Assembly: GCF_020360975.1 (NCBI RefSeq)
Contig: NW_025408670.1
Location: 1 to 64,000 of the forward strand
Direction: 5' to 3'
Length of the DNA: 64,000 nucleotides
From: Hirsutella rhossiliensis
Taxonomy: Eukaryota > Ascomycota > Sordariomycetes > Hypocreales > Ophiocordycipitaceae
Positions 59,053 to 64,000 of this stretch are shown here, piece by piece (the first letter of the stretch is position 1; each line of letters opens with the position of its first letter). The translations under genes and the position numbers were made by a program. The notes under the pieces are model-generated. The model worked only from the letters and a program-made list of their open reading frames with translations, was not told the DNA's origin and searched no databases.

Positions 59053-62040
59053 TTTAATAGGGACGACGGTATATACCTAAAGTATATATAGTACGTAGCT
59101 AAGGATTAGTAGAGTAATTAAGTACGTAATTATCTAATTATTTAGCCTATATATAGCTTTAAGGCCTTAGGTTATAAATATAAGTCTTAGAGATTTCTTT
59201 ACTTTATACCTCTTTATCTTTATTAAAGTCGCGTAACTAGCGGTATTTACTTTAAAAGGGAAAAATAAAAATTTAAATTAACTATAATTAAGGAAGATAC
59301 CCGATTAGATAATCGAGGTCTTTATAACGCCTTTAAGTATACTTAGAAGTAAGTTAGAAGGGGAGTACTAGGGGTCTTATCCCTTCCCCCCCTTAATAGG
59401 CTAATATTTATAGGGGTACGATCTTACCTATTAAACTCCTCCTTAGCGACTTTCTAACCTAAGATACTAACGGAAAGGGCGCGATAATAATAGGTAAGGT
59501 TCTCTTCTTAAGTATATAAGTAAGTAAATAAACTATTAACGGAACTTTTCTCCTTTACTATAATCCTTTCCCTTTACGTTCTTTATTCCTCCCTTTACCT
59601 ATAAGCTACTCGTTTAGCTCTTTCTTATTTTTACTCGCGTACTTTTTTCTTTAAATAATTATCTACTACCCCCTATATACGCTCTTAAGTATTCGCTTAT
59701 TATTCTTAGGGCGTTAGGAAAATAAAGTAGTTAGCGTCTTTATTAGTTTATAGCTTTAGGTATAGCTAGATTAAATAAGCTATAAAGTCTTATAGGCTAA
59801 TCGTTATCGCGTTACTAGTAGTCCTATATAAATATATAAAATTATAGTCGTTAATATCCTAGTAGTAGTTTTAATATATTCCTAGGTTTTTAACTACTTT
59901 AACTTAAGAGGGTTTAAAACCTAGTATAAACCTTATAGGGACTATAGCTAGAGAGGCTATTACTATACTTTATTTCTAGGAAGTAATAGGGCATCCTATA
60001 GGCGTTATTAAAGTCTTTGGCCTTAAGGTAATTAACCGAGCGCTTAGTAATTTTAGAGTCCTAGGGCGAGTTAGTAGTTGGCTATCTACCTTTCTTCCTT
60101 ACTAGCTCTTTATTAGGTTATCGGCGGGGTATAGTTACGTCTCTTTACTCCTTTATACGTTTAAAGGAGTTATTAATAGTGGTAAGAAGTAGCCTAATTA
60201 GCTATATATTAAAGGGAGAATAAAGGTGTTATTTCTATATGATAAAGGACTAGTAAGGCGCTTAGCTCTCTCCTTTATAAGCTCTAGGGTAAGGATCTTA
60301 TCTTAAGGTTACTTAGGGAAAAGCTACTTAGTTTAAATAAAGAGCTCGATTTAGTTAACGCTTAAGGTAATAAAGGACTAAGTCTATTCTTAATTCCTAT
60401 TAGCGTAATTAGATAGTTAGGTCTTTTTAAGGAGTTTATAAAGAAACCGCGCATAGCTTAAGCGATCGGGTTAGGTTACTTTATAAAGGCAGCTAGCGTA
60501 GATAGCTCCTTTCTCGCTTTCCTTACTATATAAGCTAGTTCTATATCTCTTTAAAGCGGTAGTCTCTATTTAGTAGGCCTATCTAAGAGGTTAACTACCT
60601 CTAAGACTTCTTAAAGGTCTTATTCTTCTTAGTCTCCTAAGATAATATAGTTATATTAGTAAATCCGCTCGCTCCTAAGAATCCTTATAAGAAAGACTCC
60701 GCTAAAGGTCGTTAGACCTTAATTAAATAATATCTTTTATAGTTATTTAACCCTACTATTAAACTACTAGGAAACTCTACTGCCCTATAATATCGCTTAT
60801 ATATAATTAAGCTTATTTACTATAATAGCTTAGATTCTATATATTAGCTTATTAATATAGCCTTTTATACTTATCCTCTTATCTAGATTAAAGAAATACT
60901 AGTCTTAGTATAAGATCTTATCTATTTATAGGGCTTCTTATATTACCCTATACCTTTACTTTAGAATTACTTTAACTTTTAAGTATTACTATTTAATTAT
61001 CTTAAGGTATAGCTTAACTATACCTCTAACCTAGTATTAGATTATTATTAAGGCTAAGTAGCTATATTCTTACCCTTCTTACTAAGCGGTATAAGGGACT
61101 AGTATATAGGTAAAGTTATAAGGAACTTAAAGGATATAAAGAAACTACCGCTATACTTATAGGAATATATAGAGTCTAGTATATTATCCCTCTTTCTAAG
61201 TATTAAAAACGACTAGGTTTCCTTCTTTATAGTCTTAGAGGAACGCCCTTTAATAGAGTCTTCCTTTATTTATACCTACTAAAAAGTTAATAACTCTAGT
61301 TATATACCTTTATTTATATATAAAGTAACTAAGGTTAAAAGTAGGAGCGGTAAACTTAATTAAATACTCCTTATTATTTAGGTATTCGTAGTACTTTATA
61401 TATCTATCTTCTATATCTTTAATAGGTTCCCTTAATAGTTAGTATAAACTAATAGTGGTAAAGTAAGGGTATACTATGTTTTTAATACCTCTTATTAAGA
61501 TTTTAATTATTGCGCTAAGGCTAAAGCTTATAGCCTATTATTTATTAATAGCTTTATAGAAAGTTATATATATTAACGATATACTCTTCTTAGCGGGCCT
61601 TATTCCTAGCGAATCTATTTATCTTTTTAACGCCCTTATATATTATCTAAGCGTCTTTAAGGGTAATATCCTACTACTTAATAAGGCCTAATAATATTAA
61701 GTACTAACGATCTCTATAAATATACTAGGGAGGTTACTTTTACCTATAAACGTCTTATTAGTCTTAGTCTATAAATTTTTCCTTATCTTTAGCGTAGAAG
61801 CGCCCTTCGCTGCCTTTTACTTTAACTTCGCTATACTAAGTAGGTAAAATAAAGCTCCTACTCCTAAATAGTAGTACGCTAAAGAAGAGTAGTATTCTTA
61901 GAGGTTTATAGCCCTAAGATACTATTTAGGTTCGCCGCTATATCTTAGGAAAGGGTAAAGTAAGCGAAAGAGAAGGAGAAAATAAGATTAAATAGTTAGG
62001 GTAAATAGTTCTAAGTTATAACGCTAAGAGGCTAAGTATT
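59053..62040. other. RIPped DNA without recognised homology
   Basis: About 3 kb that matches nothing else in the window and shows no RT, integrase or LTR. Parts of the plus strand (about 59650-61950) stay readable for long stretches if TAA/TAG stops are ignored, suggesting a degraded transposon ORF; I do not recognise the protein. RIP implies that it was repeated elsewhere in the genome. Confidence 0.4.
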
Positions 62041-62155
62041 ATATATATATATAAGAGTTATATTAGTAGAAGGGATTATTATAAGTAGGGAAGCGTATAA
62101 AGTATATATATATATATATATATAAAAGGAAGAAGAAGGAAGAAAGAAGGAGGGT
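62041..62155. repeat. TA microsatellites and purine tract
   Basis: Two (TA)n runs, at 62041-62052 and 62103-62123, the second followed by a 30-base purine run (AAAAGGAAGAAGAAGGAAG...) to about 62155. No function is evident. Confidence 0.8.
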
Positions 62156-63161
62156 ATAATAAGAGGAATAAATAGTTATTAAAGCGCGCGGTTATTAGTT
62201 ACTTTAGCTAGCCTTTATAGTAGTAAGGTCTTAAGCATATTTAAGGGTTACGCTTAAATAGCTTCTTTTACTAGTTATTAATTAGTAAGCTATCTAATCT
62301 CTACCTTTTTCTTCTCCTCTTTACTCTTTTTATTCCTCTTCTTTTTCTTCTCTCCTTTATCTTCTTTATTTTTCTAGACCGCTACCTCTTATCTTCTCCT
62401 TTTATAACTACCTCTTCTTTTTTATTATATCTTATAAGACCGCTAAACTTAAAACTAAAGAGCTACTAGATATCGTTAACCTCTCTTTAACTACTCTTCT
62501 ATAACCTTCCCTTATTATTACTACTTTTCTTACTTAAAATTATTATACTAAGGTCTTTCTTCTTTATATAGAGTACTTTTAAGTAATAACTATCTAACTT
62601 ATTTAATCTTACTTAGCTTGTTTTAACCGTCTTTTTTTATAGATCTATAGTTACTTCGAGACCTAGGTCTATAATAGGAATAATATTAGTTACTAAGGGT
62701 TTCTAATTTATATAGAAATTGCCTTTTAGTTATAGGTTCCGTTAAAAGCTCTTAATATTATTAGGATTAAAGCGTATAGTCGCTCTCCTCTCTCTTACTT
62801 TCTCGAGAGTATACTAGGTCGGTATAATTAAATCGTCTTCTATACCCTTTATTATAGATATTAGCTAGTAACCTATATCCTTATAGAAATCGGTTATCTA
62901 CGTAGATACTTCTTTTCTTAGCTTAGTTTAAGGTAGTAAGAATACTCTTAAGTAGTCTTAATTACTTTATATAGGACTTATAACCCTTACCTTTATTAAG
63001 GGTATATTCGAACTTATTAAATAACTATAACTTTTACTTATAAGTATATTATATTTCCTTTTATAAGTATATCTCTCTTTAAGTACTACTAGCGGTTCTT
63101 ACGCTAACTATATTTAAGATTCGACTAAAGCGCTTATTTATAAATCGGTACTTCCTTAGAT
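62156..63161 (+). other. Sequence upstream of repeat B, coding-like
   Basis: The plus-strand frame of repeat B extends leftward here, with stops restricted to RIP-type codons from about 62420 on (for example ISLKVLLAVLTLT-like hydrophobic blocks near 63070). It probably contains the N-terminal part of the same unknown ORF, which in the left copy is cut off by the Copia LTR at 321. Confidence 0.35.
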
Positions 63162-63822
63162 ACTATAGGGCTACTTATAACCTTAATAGATTCGCTAACT
63201 ATATATATAATTATAATTTCTATACCGACCTTAAGACTAATAAATTTTACGATAAGTATATTAATAATAAAACCGCCTCTTGTCTTCCTTATAATATTCT
63301 TAATCCCTTTAGTCCTACTAAGGATTTAAAGGAAGGAGGAAATTAACCTATACTTACTTTACTTAGAAAGAGATTATATAAGTTTAACGAGCTCTCTCTT
63401 AAGTAATAATTAGATAGTCTTTAAGTTCGCTTTATAGTAGACTATAATAGGTTTACTAGGAGTAGGTAGCCTTATTTAGTCGCTATCTTTAGCGGTAAAA
63501 GTTTTTCTCTTAAGGTTATATATATTTATTTTAGTAAGTCGAAAATATATTAAAATTTATCTTATAAGCGTATTTATTTTTACTATAGTAGGTCTCCCTC
63601 TTTATAATAAAGAATAAACGTCCTTATCTATAAAGTAAAAAATCTTATTCTTAAAGGAGGTAAGTAGTAAGAATATTTATTTTCTTACTTTATTATTTAA
63701 TTATATCTCTATTTATCTTCTTTAAGGTAGTAAAGGGTAGGTTATTATTAAGGAAGGGTAGGAAATATTATCTTTATTTACTTAAGGAGCTTTAAGTAGA
63801 AAATTTAAAATAGAAAGGTAGT
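63162..63822 (+). repeat. Repeat B, right copy
   Basis: Matches 322-988 in the same orientation. It preserves the site into which the left-edge Copia LTR inserted (ACTATAGGG, uninterrupted here) and stops where un-RIPped H sequence begins. Confidence 0.8.
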
Positions 63823-64000
63823 ACCCAAATTGGGCTAAGACAGAAGGAGACAACGACACCTGGGAGTACAAGGAATCCCAATCCTCGACGAAGTCCGAGG
63901 GTAACCGATCGTCGTGAGGGGAAGGCGGCCGCGCCTCCTCCACTCGTTGCCGCTCCTTCTCCGCCTCTTCTTTCTCGACACGTTCCAGCTCCTCAACGTT
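63823..64000 (+). mobile_element. Second un-RIPped H fragment, cut by the window end
   Basis: 178 bp matching H from 47694 onward with no substitutions, only a +1 and two +3 length differences. It starts in the middle of the element, with no LTR or TSD at the junction with RIPped repeat B. Confidence 0.9.
63823..64000 (-). CDS. C-terminal part of the opposite-strand ORF of H, intact frame
   Basis: Read from 64000 downward, 59 codons are open without a stop: NVEELERVEKEEAEKERQ, then EEARPPSPHDD, DFVEDWDSLY and SPSVLAQFG. The frame starts outside the window and its natural stop is lost at the junction. The two 3-bp differences from the 47.7-kb copy keep frame, and the 1-bp difference restores it. 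That is good evidence that this strand is coding. The segment is a charged coiled-coil helix followed by an acidic tail. Confidence 0.55.

Overview
The window looks like gene-poor, repeat-only heterochromatin from a filamentous ascomycete (Pezizomycotina). Nearly all of it is AT-rich and almost empty of CpA/TpG, while TpA is in excess and CpG is kept. That is the footprint of repeat-induced point mutation (RIP). I see no host gene, tRNA, rRNA or CRISPR array. Everything recognisable is LTR retrotransposon sequence, mostly nested, and many insertions can be defined to the base by 5-bp target-site duplications (TSDs).

Layout. 1-321: end of a Copia LTR. 322-1467: repeat B plus flank. 1468-8445: RIPped Ty3/Gypsy element C (+, chromodomain, antisense ORF in its 3' part). 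About 8446-23500: RIPped Gypsy D (-), broken by C, a solo Gypsy LTR (8494-8957), a gag-only LTR element E (9290-11537), a miniature LTR element Y (13771-14144) and Copia copy 1 (16884-23217); E carries another miniature element, X (10746-11115). About 23500-34205: RIPped Gypsy F (-), broken by Copia copy 2 (24814-29780), miniature element Z (31181-31584) and a solo Copia LTR (32945-33420). 34206-35061: unassigned coding-like relic. 35067-49269: Copia copy 4 (+), split at 41034 by the un-RIPped Gypsy element H (41034-48797, TSD CCCCT). 49346-54658: RIPped 5' part of a Gypsy closely related to H (G). 54664-59052: Copia copy 5 (-, truncated). 59053-63822: unassigned RIPped DNA whose last 0.66 kb repeats 322-988. 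63823-64000: a second un-RIPped fragment of H.

Element H is a chromodomain Gypsy (chromovirus, Tf1/sushi-like). It has near-identical LTRs, a self-priming type primer-binding site, Gag, a linker with five C-x3/4-C-x2-H motifs, protease, RT, RNase H, integrase (DDE, GPY/F) and a chromodomain. A further ORF lies on the opposite strand between pol and the 3' LTR; its cysteine pattern resembles a fungal Zn2Cys6 cluster followed by a coiled coil. All H frames are broken by small indels. Differences between H copies are almost purely indels, while older RIPped LTR pairs have equal lengths, so much of the breakage may be consensus error.

Most novel-looking items: (i) a family of 370-404 bp miniature LTR elements (X, Y, Z) with the same primer-binding site, polypurine tract and LTR start as the resident Copia family, plus pol III-like A/B boxes; (ii) antisense accessory ORFs in the 3' part of Gypsy elements; (iii) the C-x4-C-x2-H array; (iv) replacement of the U3 promoter region in the un-RIPped lineage.
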